Assembly (NCBI GenBank): GCA_031277015.1
Contig: JAISLZ010000108.1
Span: forward strand, 1-39,815
Reading direction: 5' to 3'
DNA length: 39,815 nt
Source: Eubacteriales Family XIII. Incertae Sedis bacterium
Lineage (GTDB): Bacteria; Bacillota; Clostridia; Peptostreptococcales; Anaerovoracaceae
Position numbers and translations under genes: made by a program. Below the pieces are notes generated by a model, which was not told the DNA's origin, did not search any database, and saw only the letters and a list, made by a program, of their open reading frames with translations. This document shows, piece by piece, positions 27,107 through 36,458 of the stretch. How positions within the stretch are numbered: position 1 is the first letter of the stretch; the number at the start of each line of letters is the position of its first letter.

Positions 27107-27167
27107 AGATGCGACACTGATGTTATTGCTGAAAGCAGGATTGGGGCAGTTCCATCCTGCTCCAGCG

Positions 27168-28514
27168 TCAGGTCATCTCTGCGGGGCGGACGAGACCATC
27201 GTATTCCTCGCCGGTCAATAAGCCGGAGGCTATGGCCGCCTCGCGCAGGGCCAAGCACTCCGCGTGCGCCTTATTCGCGATCTCCGCCGCCCGGTCGTAG
27301 CCGATCTTAGGCGTGAGCGCCGTTACTAGCATAAGCGAACGCTCCAGATGTCTGGCGATGACGGCCTCGGCCGGCCGGATGCCGCTCGCACAGTTCGCGC
27401 GAAAGGAGCGCATGGCGTCTGCGAGCAGCCGGATAGACTGCTGGGTATTGTACGCGATGACCGGCATGTAGACGTTGAGCTGGAAGTTGCCCTGCGACGC
27501 CGCAAAGCCTATCGTGACGTCGTTGCCCATGACCTGGGAGCAGGCCATCGTAAGCGCCTCGCACTGGGTAGGATTGACCTTGCCGGGCATGATGGAGCTG
27601 CCCGGCTCGTTCGCAGGGATCGTGATCTCCCCGATGCCGCACCTCGGCCCCGAAGCCAGCATACGCACATCGTTGGCCATCTTGACCAGGTCGGCCGCGA
27701 GCGCCTTCAGAGCCCCGTGAAGATTCACTATGGCGTCTCTGCTCGTAAGCGCGTGGAACTTGTCCGGTGCGGTCACGAACGAGTGGCCCGATATCTCCGT
27801 GATCTTGGCGGCGGCCAGCTCCGCAAAACCCGGATGCGTGTTGAGACCCGTACCGACCGCCGTGCCACCGAGCGCGAGCCGCCTGACAGGCCCGATCGCG
27901 GAGAGGATCATCTCCCCCGTCTCCGAGAGCATGGCGCCCCACGCGCCTATTTCCTGCCCGAGCGTCAGCGGCGTCGCGTCCTGAAGATGCGTGCGCCCGA
28001 TCTTCACGATGTCCGCGTATTCGCGCGACAGCCTGTCAAACTCCAGCCGCAGGCCATCCAGGGCAGGTAGCAGCAAATCCTCCACGGCGCTCACCGCCGC
28101 TATGTGCATCGCCGACGGGAATGTATCGTTCGAGCTCTGCCCCCTGTTGACGTCGTCGTTCGGATGCAGCCCCGTGATATGAGCGATCACCTCGTTGACA
28201 TTCATGTTTGTCTGCGTGCCCGAGCCCGTCTGCCACACCGACAGAGGGAACTCGTCCGCCAGCTCGCCGCTGATGATCCTGTCTGCCGCCTTCGCGATCC
28301 TGCCCGCCTTGCCTTTCCCTATGGCCCCGAGATCCGCGTTCGCGAGCGCGGCGGCCTTCTTGACGACGCCAAAAGCCCGTATGACGTCCGCAGGCATCTT
28401 CTCGTCGCCGATCGCGAAGTTCGCGAGGCTGCGCTGCGTCTGCGCACCCCAAAGCCTTCCCTCCGGCACCCTGACCTCTCCCATGCTGTCCTTTTCAATC
28501 CTGTATTTTCCCAT
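27168..28514 (-). CDS. fumC: class II fumarate hydratase
   Basis: MGKYRIEKDSMGEVRVPEGRLWGAQTQRSLANF, SSNDTFPSAMHIAA, GSSIMPGKVNPTQCEA. Confidence 0.97.
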   Translation of the reverse strand: MGKYRIEKDSMGEVRVPEGRLWGAQTQRSLANFAIGDEKMPADVIRAFGVVKKAAALANADLGAIGKGKAGRIAKAADRIISGELADEFPLSVWQTGSGTQTNMNVNEVIAHITGLHPNDDVNRGQSSNDTFPSAMHIAAVSAVEDLLLPALDGLRLEFDRLSREYADIVKIGRTHLQDATPLTLGQEIGAWGAMLSETGEMILSAIGPVRRLALGGTAVGTGLNTHPGFAELAAAKITEISGHSFVTAPDKFHALTSRDAIVNLHGALKALAADLVKMANDVRMLASGPRCGIGEITIPANEPGSSIMPGKVNPTQCEALTMACSQVMGNDVTIGFAASQGNFQLNVYMPVIAYNTQQSIRLLADAMRSFRANCASGIRPAEAVIARHLERSLMLVTALTPKIGYDRAAEIANKAHAECLALREAAIASGLLTGEEYDGLVRPAEMT

Positions 28515-28683
28515 AATACATCCATTATATTCAGCAACCGCCCACAATGCAATGACGTTACGGCGGAATAGCGGGGACAGGTCTGTGCGCTGGACATATA
28601 TTTTTGCGCAAGCGCAAGTATGAATAAAAGGATAAATAAGTGGTATATAATTATTGCTGCGATAAAAGGCGCCGGGGAGATTT

Positions 28684-28977
28684 TTGCCGTATACGCGGCA
28701 GCGTAGCCGGAGACGCATTGCCGTATTGGGCATCGCCCATTATGGAATAAATAATGCACAGTACGAGTGGCCTACACATGCAAAAGGGTCGATCTTCACT
28801 TGGAATCCGGGATTACAGCGCTACTTCTATGATTACACGACGCTGGCCGGAAATCCTAATTCGTACAATATCTCCTCCGTCGTTTACAAGGATGACGATA
28901 ATCCCCAGGACGCGTTCAGGAGAAGGAATGATCCGTCCCCTTCCGGACGCGGACGCCTGACTCTTTTCTCACAATGA
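28684..28977 (+). CDS. unexplained ORF, possible gene fragment (AQYEWPTHAKGSIFTWNPGLQRYFYDYTTLAGNPNSYNISSVVYKDDDNPQD)
   Basis: Protein-like composition; no family recognised; start uncertain. Confidence 0.25.
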   Translation: MPYTRQRSRRRIAVLGIAHYGINNAQYEWPTHAKGSIFTWNPGLQRYFYDYTTLAGNPNSYNISSVVYKDDDNPQDAFRRRNDPSPSGRGRLTLFSQ

Positions 28978-28992
28978 CGGTGTGCTGTTTTC

Positions 28993-29084
28993 GTATAGAG
29001 TTCTTCCGGGGCGATATCTATCTCGTCGCTCTATGCAACCGACATGCCGTCGGTATAAGCCCTCATAAAGAGGGTTTTATTTTT
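28993..29084 (+). ncRNA. candidate structured RNA: two stem-loops plus intrinsic terminator
   Basis: GTATAGAG(28993-29000)/CTCTATGC(29029-29036); ACCGAC/GTCGGT (29038-29054); terminator stem then TTTTATTTTT. Confidence 0.35.
29057..29084 (+). terminator. Rho-independent terminator
   Basis: AAGCCCTC-ATAAA-GAGGGTTTTATTTTT: GC-rich stem followed by T-tract. Confidence 0.75.
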
Positions 29085-29287
29085 CAGAGGCTCGAAGACC
29101 GTCTTTTCAGGCGGGAAGGGTCCATTTGCGCCATTTTCTATTTCACACAGGCCACCCCATAACGCCATTTCCTTAGGATACATATATCTTTATGTGCCAA
29201 ACATGATGAAATATGTTATAATAAGAGCATTCGTTACATTTATATCTAATATTTGTTTCGGGATATTGTAGTTGGGAAGGCGCGGAA

Positions 29288-30334
29288 GTGTTAATGCATC
29301 CGCGATATGGGGCAATAGAGGGCTGGTTCGATGCTCGGCATAGAACCATTGTGGAAATGGCAGTTGTAACGAAACAAAACAAATCCAAGCCAACGACCAT
29401 AATCAGAGTACTGCCGTTGACGGTTGTTTGTTGTGTAGCTGCTCTTTGGGGAATATCAGAATTTTTGTATTTTCTTACCGGAACCTCGTACTGTTACATA
29501 CCGCAGTCCATATACCGAATTTCTCATCATACGCGCAATGTCGCCGGTCTTGTCGTACGGGACAAGACAGATGAATATTACGAATACGAAGCGAAGTTCC
29601 TCTTTAATAACAGGTCAGGGCAACACGGCAAGATGAATTTCACTTTTCTGATGGATGCGGTCGAGGGTTTTGATGAAGACGCTGTGACCTTCAGCGAGCC
29701 GAACGTCACTTACGACGTGGCGGCGGCGGAAGATGGCTGGCGCAGACTGACGATCAATTGCAAGGGATTGAACGCCGACGGAGCGTTGATCGCAAAGCTA
29801 CGCTATCCGGCCGACGTGCTTGCCGTGCGCGATACGGCACCGGGATATTATAAGTGGGATATAGAAACGTACACTGAGGAAGACATCCCTGAACTGGACA
29901 GCGCGATAACGTCATTCAAAAATCCTTACGCCTGTGCGAATTGGATACGTCAAAACATCGACTATGAAAACATCGCGAAGGGGCCTCAGACCGCAGCGGA
30001 GACTTTCAGGATAAAAAAGGGGGACTGCGATGATATTGCCATATTATTTTGTTATATGACAAAAAGGCTGTTCCCCGAGATGGAACCCAGAGTCGTGGAG
30101 GGTTGGATTGCCGGGGGAGGTTACCATGCGAATGTGGCAGTCCACACGGACGCTGGGTGGTTGATGCTTGACCCGTCCCTATCGAGCGCAAGGTTTGGAG
30201 TATTCGATTTTGGGCCGTTCGTCCCATCAGGTACGATATCGACCCCCTTCCGCATAACGAACGCGTCCGGCTGCAAGATCGACGAAGGCGGGATAGATAT
30301 TTCTTTCGGAGACAGCACGGTCAGGAATGTCTGA
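29288..30334 (+). CDS. transglutaminase-like (cysteine protease fold) domain protein with N-terminal TM
   Basis: NPYACANWIRQNIDYE...KKGDCDDIAILFCYMTKRLFP...GGYHANVAVHTDAGWLMLDPS: Cys-His-Asp triad context; start may be 29357. Confidence 0.78.
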   Translation: MLMHPRYGAIEGWFDARHRTIVEMAVVTKQNKSKPTTIIRVLPLTVVCCVAALWGISEFLYFLTGTSYCYIPQSIYRISHHTRNVAGLVVRDKTDEYYEYEAKFLFNNRSGQHGKMNFTFLMDAVEGFDEDAVTFSEPNVTYDVAAAEDGWRRLTINCKGLNADGALIAKLRYPADVLAVRDTAPGYYKWDIETYTEEDIPELDSAITSFKNPYACANWIRQNIDYENIAKGPQTAAETFRIKKGDCDDIAILFCYMTKRLFPEMEPRVVEGWIAGGGYHANVAVHTDAGWLMLDPSLSSARFGVFDFGPFVPSGTISTPFRITNASGCKIDEGGIDISFGDSTVRNV

Positions 30335-30343
30335 AAATCATAT

Positions 30344-30360
30344 TTGCCACCGAGTGGCAA
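30344..30360. terminator. dyad between convergent genes (TTGCCAC-CGA-GTGGCAA), possible terminator
   Basis: Perfect 7-bp stem between the convergent stops; weak T-tract. Confidence 0.4.
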
Positions 30361-30364
30361 TCCA

Positions 30365-32308
30365 TTACGCACCCAGCTTGGTCTGCCGGTTTCGACGATA
30401 TACGCGAAATTGGATCATCGACGGCACAGAGATGATAGCGATCCCTATTATATCCGTGAACACTCCGGGAATGAACAAACACATTCCGCCTATGGCGCAC
30501 AGGATTCTTTGCCAAATATTCAGAGATGAAATCATATATCCTTCAAGCGCTGCAGAAACAAAAATGATTCCTGCAAAGGCGGTACCGGCGCTCAACGCAA
30601 TTTCGATCGGCGCTCCTATCAAAAGCAACTCAGGAGAGAAAATACAGACAAACGGAATAAGAAAACACGCAATCCCAAGGCGCATTGCCTTAAAGCTGAC
30701 TTTCATTCCATCTACACCAACCATGCTGCCTGCCATATAGCTCGCAAGCGCAAACGGTGGCGTAATAAACGAAGAAATCGACATGTATAGTATAAAGAAG
30801 TGCGCTGCTATGACCGGGACACCCAGATTGACCATAGCGGGAGCCACAAGAATCGCCATCAAAATATAGCTGACGATCGGAGCCATCCCCATTCCCATAA
30901 TATAGATTGTCACAGCGGCAAGGATTGCAAGAATAAGAAGATTTCCGTGTGCCAACATCCCGAGCGATGATGACAATTTCAGGCCAAGCCCGGTAATTGT
31001 GACTGAACACATGATAATCCCTGCCGCGGCGGAAACCGCAATCGTCGGCAATGATGAAATACCCGATTCAAAAAATGCCCTCTTAATATTCGGCACAAAA
31101 TAATCACGATCTCTTTTTCTGATAAGTGCAATAATGATCATAATCCCCAATGATCTATATATTGCACCCGAAGGCGTCCATCTTACAACGAGTAGGAAAT
31201 ATATGAGGACAGCAATGGGAATGAGATAAATCCATCCTTCCCTGAGCACATTTTTTATGTGAGGGATGTCCGCCGTAGTAACCGCTTTATATTTGTGCTT
31301 TGACGCGTAGAAATCAATTTGCCAGAACACCGCGCAATAAAATAGAATAGCAGGAATAATAGCAGCCGTAACAATCGCCGCATATCCAAGGCCGGTCATC
31401 TGCCCCATCAAAAATGCAACCGCTGCCATCACCGGCGGCATGATCATGCTTCCACAGGAAGATACCGCGACCGCTGCCGCACTAAACTCCTTGTTATAAT
31501 TGAGCTTTTTCATCAACGGTAGAGTTAGCGGGCCTACAATACCGGTATTGCTAACCGGCTCGCCTGTCATTGTCGAGAACAGGCAGGAGCACAAAACTGC
31601 AACCTTCGCCGCCCCGCCCCTAAGAGAACCCATCATCGAAAGCGCTAGATCTTTATAAAAATCTCCTGCTCTGCTACAAGATAGAAATGCACCAAATGTG
31701 ATAAAAGCGATAACCATGGTTGAAATGATCTGCACGGGCATCCCGAAAATGCCTTCGGATGACAAATATAAATAACTTATGATTTTCTGTGACGAGAAAG
31801 ATGTGGTATGCATGAAGCCACTCAGATTATTCCCGAAAATCGCATATAGTATAGCAACAACCGCCACGATCACCATAGGAATCCCAACAGCCCGCCTTGC
31901 CGCCTCCAGTACAATGACAGCCAGCAACCATCCCATAATCTGTTGATAAAGTGTGTTGGTGACAGAACCAACTCCGTAAATACTTTCCCAGTTAAATCCA
32001 ACATAGAAACATAGGAAAAGGCCGATAATTCCAACCGCGAGACTGAACCAACCGATGTGGCCATCCTGATTATCTCCCTTTTTCGCCGGGAAATTTAAGA
32101 ATACCAGGAAAATACCTATCCCCGTGAAATACATCGTGTAAGATTCAGCATAGATAAAAAATATATTCGTCAGATAAGGGAACAACTCCGAATATAATAT
32201 GGCAAAAATCACAAGCGCAACTGTAAATACGAACGTCAATTTTCGCTTTAGCGATCCATGAGGCGCGGCCGCCAACGTAGAATCGGTAGGAATTATTTGC
32301 TTATCCAT
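30365..32308 (-). CDS. TRAP transporter fused permease (4TM/12TM, TAXI-associated)
   Basis: 647 aa polytopic; VSNTGIVGPLTLPLMKKLNYNKEFSAAAVAVSSCGSMIMPPVMAAVAFLMGQMTG typical of fused TRAP permeases. Confidence 0.92.
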   Translation of the reverse strand: MDKQIIPTDSTLAAAPHGSLKRKLTFVFTVALVIFAILYSELFPYLTNIFFIYAESYTMYFTGIGIFLVFLNFPAKKGDNQDGHIGWFSLAVGIIGLFLCFYVGFNWESIYGVGSVTNTLYQQIMGWLLAVIVLEAARRAVGIPMVIVAVVAILYAIFGNNLSGFMHTTSFSSQKIISYLYLSSEGIFGMPVQIISTMVIAFITFGAFLSCSRAGDFYKDLALSMMGSLRGGAAKVAVLCSCLFSTMTGEPVSNTGIVGPLTLPLMKKLNYNKEFSAAAVAVSSCGSMIMPPVMAAVAFLMGQMTGLGYAAIVTAAIIPAILFYCAVFWQIDFYASKHKYKAVTTADIPHIKNVLREGWIYLIPIAVLIYFLLVVRWTPSGAIYRSLGIMIIIALIRKRDRDYFVPNIKRAFFESGISSLPTIAVSAAAGIIMCSVTITGLGLKLSSSLGMLAHGNLLILAILAAVTIYIMGMGMAPIVSYILMAILVAPAMVNLGVPVIAAHFFILYMSISSFITPPFALASYMAGSMVGVDGMKVSFKAMRLGIACFLIPFVCIFSPELLLIGAPIEIALSAGTAFAGIIFVSAALEGYMISSLNIWQRILCAIGGMCLFIPGVFTDIIGIAIISVPSMIQFRVYRRNRQTKLGA

Positions 32309-32358
32309 CGTTTAGCCCTCGCTTTTTATGAAGCATTGAAAGCGCTGATTCCGTTTAC

Positions 32359-32389
32359 GCCCCGCCGGCCGGTCATATGCCGGCGGGGC
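32359..32389 (-). other. intercistronic stem-loop between TAXI binding-protein and TRAP permease genes
   Basis: GCCCCGCCGGC-N9-GCCGGCGGGGC, perfect 11-bp stem, no T-tract. Confidence 0.8.
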
Positions 32390-32398
32390 AACGATATT

Positions 32399-33484
32399 TC
32401 ATCCCGCATACTTCTCGGTCTGTTGTACGTTCCAGGTGTCCCACTCGTCGTTCCACATCCCTATTTCTTTGTAATATTTTATGGATCCGGAATGATACGG
32501 AAATCTTGCGGTTTCTGAAAGCGCTACATCATTTGTCCATTCTCTAAGTTCTTCGCAAATTTGCGAGAGTGAATCATAGTTTTCCATAAGTGTCTTCGTA
32601 ATCACGTAAACAACATCCTCAGGAAGATCATCCCTGCAAAATAGTGCCGTAGGCATGCCGACACAGGGAAGCCCTTTTGAACCACCGGGGACATCGCTTG
32701 CAAGCTGGGCTGGAACAACGGAAGAATACTCCGCCGCAACTTCCGTTGCTTGCTCAGGTTCGACGGCAAGTATTTTCGGGGTAATCTTTGAAGCGAGTTC
32801 TTCCAGCTTGCTGCCACTAATTGAGCCAATACACGCGTCTGTCCTTCCCTCCGCGAGATCCGTAAATCCGGAATTTGAGAAAGACATCTTCATGCGTTCG
32901 ACATCTTTGTTCGGATCAAGACCATATGCGCGCAGGATTGCTTCCGTTATTTGCTTATGCGTATCACTCAGACCGTCAAACGTTACCCTTTTCCCTTTCA
33001 GGTCGGCTACCGTCTCAATCCCGGAGTCCGCATTTGTGACCAATGCAAAACAGAGCGTATTACCGTTTTCGATGGTCCTCATATTGCCCAGTGTATACGA
33101 ACCTTCCGAATCATCCCAATAGTTCTCAAAATGATCCGAGCAGTTGACGGCCAATTGGGCTTCACCCGCCTTAATGGCAGCAACAATCCCTTCCGGACCG
33201 GTCGAAGGCGTAACAATCACATTGAGAGGCGTATCCGTTGATAATAGGCCACCTTGTCCCGCACCTATCGCATAGTAACCGGTTCCTGTCGGATTGGTCG
33301 CATACACAAGGTCCATCGGTTCGATCGTGTCATCTTCAGGCTCAGTTTCGGATTGGACATCTCTACTGCCCGTGTCTATGGTCGATGTCGACTCCTCGCC
33401 GGATTTGTTTCCGCTGCAAGATGCCAACATCATGCCCAACATGAGTACCATTGTAGCTATAATTAATAATTGTTTCCTTTTCAT
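32399..33484 (-). CDS. TAXI-family TRAP transporter solute-binding lipoprotein
   Basis: MKRKQLLIIATMVLMLGMMLASC lipobox; YATNPTGTGYYAIGAGQ...ADLKGKRVTFDGLSDTHKQITEAILRAYGL. Confidence 0.92.
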   Translation of the reverse strand: MKRKQLLIIATMVLMLGMMLASCSGNKSGEESTSTIDTGSRDVQSETEPEDDTIEPMDLVYATNPTGTGYYAIGAGQGGLLSTDTPLNVIVTPSTGPEGIVAAIKAGEAQLAVNCSDHFENYWDDSEGSYTLGNMRTIENGNTLCFALVTNADSGIETVADLKGKRVTFDGLSDTHKQITEAILRAYGLDPNKDVERMKMSFSNSGFTDLAEGRTDACIGSISGSKLEELASKITPKILAVEPEQATEVAAEYSSVVPAQLASDVPGGSKGLPCVGMPTALFCRDDLPEDVVYVITKTLMENYDSLSQICEELREWTNDVALSETARFPYHSGSIKYYKEIGMWNDEWDTWNVQQTEKYAG

Positions 33485-33524
33485 TAGATATTCCTCCTCT
33501 TTGCGTTTTTTCGATTTTATGCGT

Positions 33525-34664
33525 TCACAGCCCCATGCTGTGTTCGGGTCCACTTAAAGACATTAACCCTTCCTGCGACGTGACAAACGTATCAGCAATA
33601 AGCACAGGTGAACTCACCTGATCCAGCAGAATACTTACAACATGATTCTTTCCACTAGCGGCCATCACGCCAGGATTCTCGTCCAAGTCCATCCCGATAT
33701 GTTGAACCGAGCTGAACGTACCTGCCTCCCTGCGAATGATAGACCACGGATCCCTGCCGTTGGTGATTGCTTTCTTAATCTGCTCGAAATCCAAATAAGC
33801 CGCCTCTAATCTTTCGTCATATCGCATGCAGGCAGTTTCGGGGCAGACTGTCACTGTCAAGCCATATTCCGCCTTGTACCCGAGATACTGAATCTGCATG
33901 AAAATCTTTACGATATCATCTTCAACGAATAAGGCTGTACTGGAAAAACGGAGGCGTCCGCCCGTCGAAGCGGTTCCGATCATAATACGTACATCTTCCG
34001 CGCCGAAATAGCGAATACGCCGATCGATATCGGCCGCCGCTTTCGCTTCCGTATTGCACGGCAGGCATTCCCTCGCCAGCTCAATGCAACCCCAACGCGC
34101 CAACGATGTAGCCTGGCCAATCACTGAAATCTCCCGTGGCATTTTGATCGATCTCATTTCCTTGAACGCAGAGGTCAAGTCAGGAATGTCGCCCAACGTA
34201 GAAACGAGTGCGGATTTTACCGCCCATGGTGCGCTTTCAAGGTTGACTCCTCCCCATTTTTTACTAGAGAGCCCCAGCGCGTTTAATTGCTCAGCGACTT
34301 TATCCCCGATGTGATCGTTCGCGACAAGGCTTAGACCTACCAACGTGATCTCAACGTCCTTAGGCAGTACAGCCTTTAGCCGTTCCATATCCCTGCCCGG
34401 TACTGCGGCAAACAGATGCGCCGTCCCGTCCCTATCGAGGGCGAGCATAACGTTGGACCATGTAATCACGCAGTTGTACCCGGAAAAATAAGCAACATAC
34501 CCATTGTTTAAGCTATCGGCATAGCAGATACACCCGTCGAATCCATGCTTCGCAAAAATCTTTGCAAAACGTTCCCGCCTGAGTCGAAATTCCTTCGATG
34601 GCAATTGATATTCGTCACGCACATAGCGACCCCGTACCAGCGCGGGGATTGTCCTAATGCTCAC
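33525..34664 (-). CDS. M24/creatinase-fold protein (Xaa-Pro dipeptidase-like), degenerate active site
   Basis: N-terminal creatinase-like YVAYFSGYNCVITWSNVMLALDRDG; C-terminal pita-bread region with IQYLGYKAEYGLTVTV and VQHIGMDLDENPG. Confidence 0.8.
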   Translation of the reverse strand: MSIRTIPALVRGRYVRDEYQLPSKEFRLRRERFAKIFAKHGFDGCICYADSLNNGYVAYFSGYNCVITWSNVMLALDRDGTAHLFAAVPGRDMERLKAVLPKDVEITLVGLSLVANDHIGDKVAEQLNALGLSSKKWGGVNLESAPWAVKSALVSTLGDIPDLTSAFKEMRSIKMPREISVIGQATSLARWGCIELARECLPCNTEAKAAADIDRRIRYFGAEDVRIMIGTASTGGRLRFSSTALFVEDDIVKIFMQIQYLGYKAEYGLTVTVCPETACMRYDERLEAAYLDFEQIKKAITNGRDPWSIIRREAGTFSSVQHIGMDLDENPGVMAASGKNHVVSILLDQVSSPVLIADTFVTSQEGLMSLSGPEHSMGL

Positions 34665-35827
34665 TGTGTCACCTCCTCAATCTCATATAGGTGCACCGGC
34701 AATTTGCTCAAGCGCCGAATGCCGGTAGCTGTCACAATGATGGTCTCTCCACACGCAAGATATCCTGTTTCCGGTAAATACTGGTTCGGATGCACTACCA
34801 TTGCCATTCCCTCACGCAATTCTTCCTCGTTGTCCTCCGTCAATTCAAACTGTCCGAGCCCGAAATTATGCCCTCTTGATCGCATATATGGAGGTTTACA
34901 ATATTTTTCATATCCCTCAGCGCCAATAATCTGATTCTGTATCTTTGCTATTTCTCCAGCTCTCACTCCGGGTTTAATCGCGGAAAGGGACTTTTCAAGC
35001 GCTTCAACCAGCAACATGTATTTGTCATATTCGATGCTTGTCGCCTTGCCTAGCTTTGCAGTGCGACAAAGTTGAACGGCATACGTGATGGAGCATTTCA
35101 TGGGCGTGATTTCCGAAAGAATTAAATCACCGGACTCGATCTTTTTCTCACGAGGAACATGCATACACGAAAGATCTTTTCCTGCCGCCAACATCTGAAA
35201 ATTATCATCGGCGCCCGCCGCGCACATTGCGAAATTCATATCAGCGGCAAGTTCATATTCCTTCAGGCCACAGTGAATGGCCGAGATTTCAGCAAGAAAC
35301 CCTATGTCAGCCAATTGTCCGCCATCTTCAAGGAGTTTAATCTCCCAGGGGCTTTTAATTTTTGCCGCTTCATCAATAATATGAAGGCCGTTCCGTAGAT
35401 GGTCACAAAACGCTATGTCAAATGCCGCATATTGCTTCGCGGTGAGTATTTCAAGCCCCGCGACAGCGCACACGTTTCCATGCATTCTTGCCAAAGCAAT
35501 GACTTCGGTGAGATCATATCCGTCAAATAAGCGGACATCACGAATCCAGCCTGTTGATGCCGCGCGTTCCATGTCCCCTTCTTCTGAAATAAACAGGACA
35601 GGATCGGATGAGAGTGGAAGCACCACGCAAGCGGACAGGCCCAACATGCGGTAATTCGAAAGATAATGTACTATTTCCGATTTCCATTGCATGCTGTAAG
35701 CGACGAGTACACCAATACCTTCGGCGGCCATATGACTCCGGATGATTTCCGTGCGATTTTCCGCCTCTTTTAAAGGAAACCCCATCCTACTCACCTCATC
35801 CTTTATCATGAACGGCATCAGCTTCAT
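34661..35827 (-). CDS. M24/creatinase-fold hydrolase (Xaa-Pro peptidase-like)
   Basis: GDLILSEITPMKCSITYAVQLCRTAKLG, SRGHNFGLGQFE, ACGETIIVT; 4-bp overlap with next gene. Confidence 0.85.
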   Translation of the reverse strand: MKLMPFMIKDEVSRMGFPLKEAENRTEIIRSHMAAEGIGVLVAYSMQWKSEIVHYLSNYRMLGLSACVVLPLSSDPVLFISEEGDMERAASTGWIRDVRLFDGYDLTEVIALARMHGNVCAVAGLEILTAKQYAAFDIAFCDHLRNGLHIIDEAAKIKSPWEIKLLEDGGQLADIGFLAEISAIHCGLKEYELAADMNFAMCAAGADDNFQMLAAGKDLSCMHVPREKKIESGDLILSEITPMKCSITYAVQLCRTAKLGKATSIEYDKYMLLVEALEKSLSAIKPGVRAGEIAKIQNQIIGAEGYEKYCKPPYMRSRGHNFGLGQFELTEDNEEELREGMAMVVHPNQYLPETGYLACGETIIVTATGIRRLSKLPVHLYEIEEVTQ

Positions 35828-36389
35828 TAACTTCGCCGAAAAAACCCTCTACGTTTTTTCGCACCCCGGCTGAATGGAATTTTATAACAGTCGGGTAGTT
35901 TTCCGGATGTTGTTTGATCCATTCGATCATACCGCCTACTTCCCATCGCTCCAACAGAAGTGGAATAGGCGCCTCCGCTTGAATCTCTTTACCGTTTGTA
36001 AGATTTTTGATTTGCCCATTTTCTATATCGACCGCTAATTCGTCCCCTCTTTCGACAATCGAAAGGACTCCCGGGCACTCAAGTACCGGTACTCCGATAT
36101 TCCAAGTATTGCGATAGAAGATACGCGCACTGCTTTCGCATATAATAGCGCGCAGATCCATGGCCTTGAGAACGAGCGCCGCAGGCCGTGAAGATGAATT
36201 ACCAAAGTTTTTTCCCGCTACGATGAAATCGCCGGAGCTCATTTCTTTCGCGAAATTTGGATCGTAAAAACGAAGACATTCAGCAATCGGCAAATGCGCC
36301 CCATGATCCGCCGAGCTTGCCATAATACTTTCCGTATTCACATTATCGCCAAAAGTAAACGCCTTGCCTTGATATACTTTACCCATCAT
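35796..36389 (-). CDS. LeuD-like hydro-lyase small subunit, divergent copy
   Basis: FGDNVNTESIM, GKNFGNSSSRPAALVLKAM, ARIFYRNTWNIGVPVLE. Confidence 0.87.
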   Translation of the reverse strand: MMGKVYQGKAFTFGDNVNTESIMASSADHGAHLPIAECLRFYDPNFAKEMSSGDFIVAGKNFGNSSSRPAALVLKAMDLRAIICESSARIFYRNTWNIGVPVLECPGVLSIVERGDELAVDIENGQIKNLTNGKEIQAEAPIPLLLERWEVGGMIEWIKQHPENYPTVIKFHSAGVRKNVEGFFGEVNEADAVHDKG

Positions 36390-36458
36390 GTATTCCTTTC
36401 TGTTATCTTTCTTCTTTGCCTTTATCTATATCGTCGCAACCTTGATATATATGGTTTA

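Noticed and set aside
28610-28700. MNKRINKWYIIIAAI... resembles the start of an oxalate/formate-type MFS transporter
   Set aside because: Only ~15 residues are similar and the frame stops after 28 codons; too weak to call a pseudogene.
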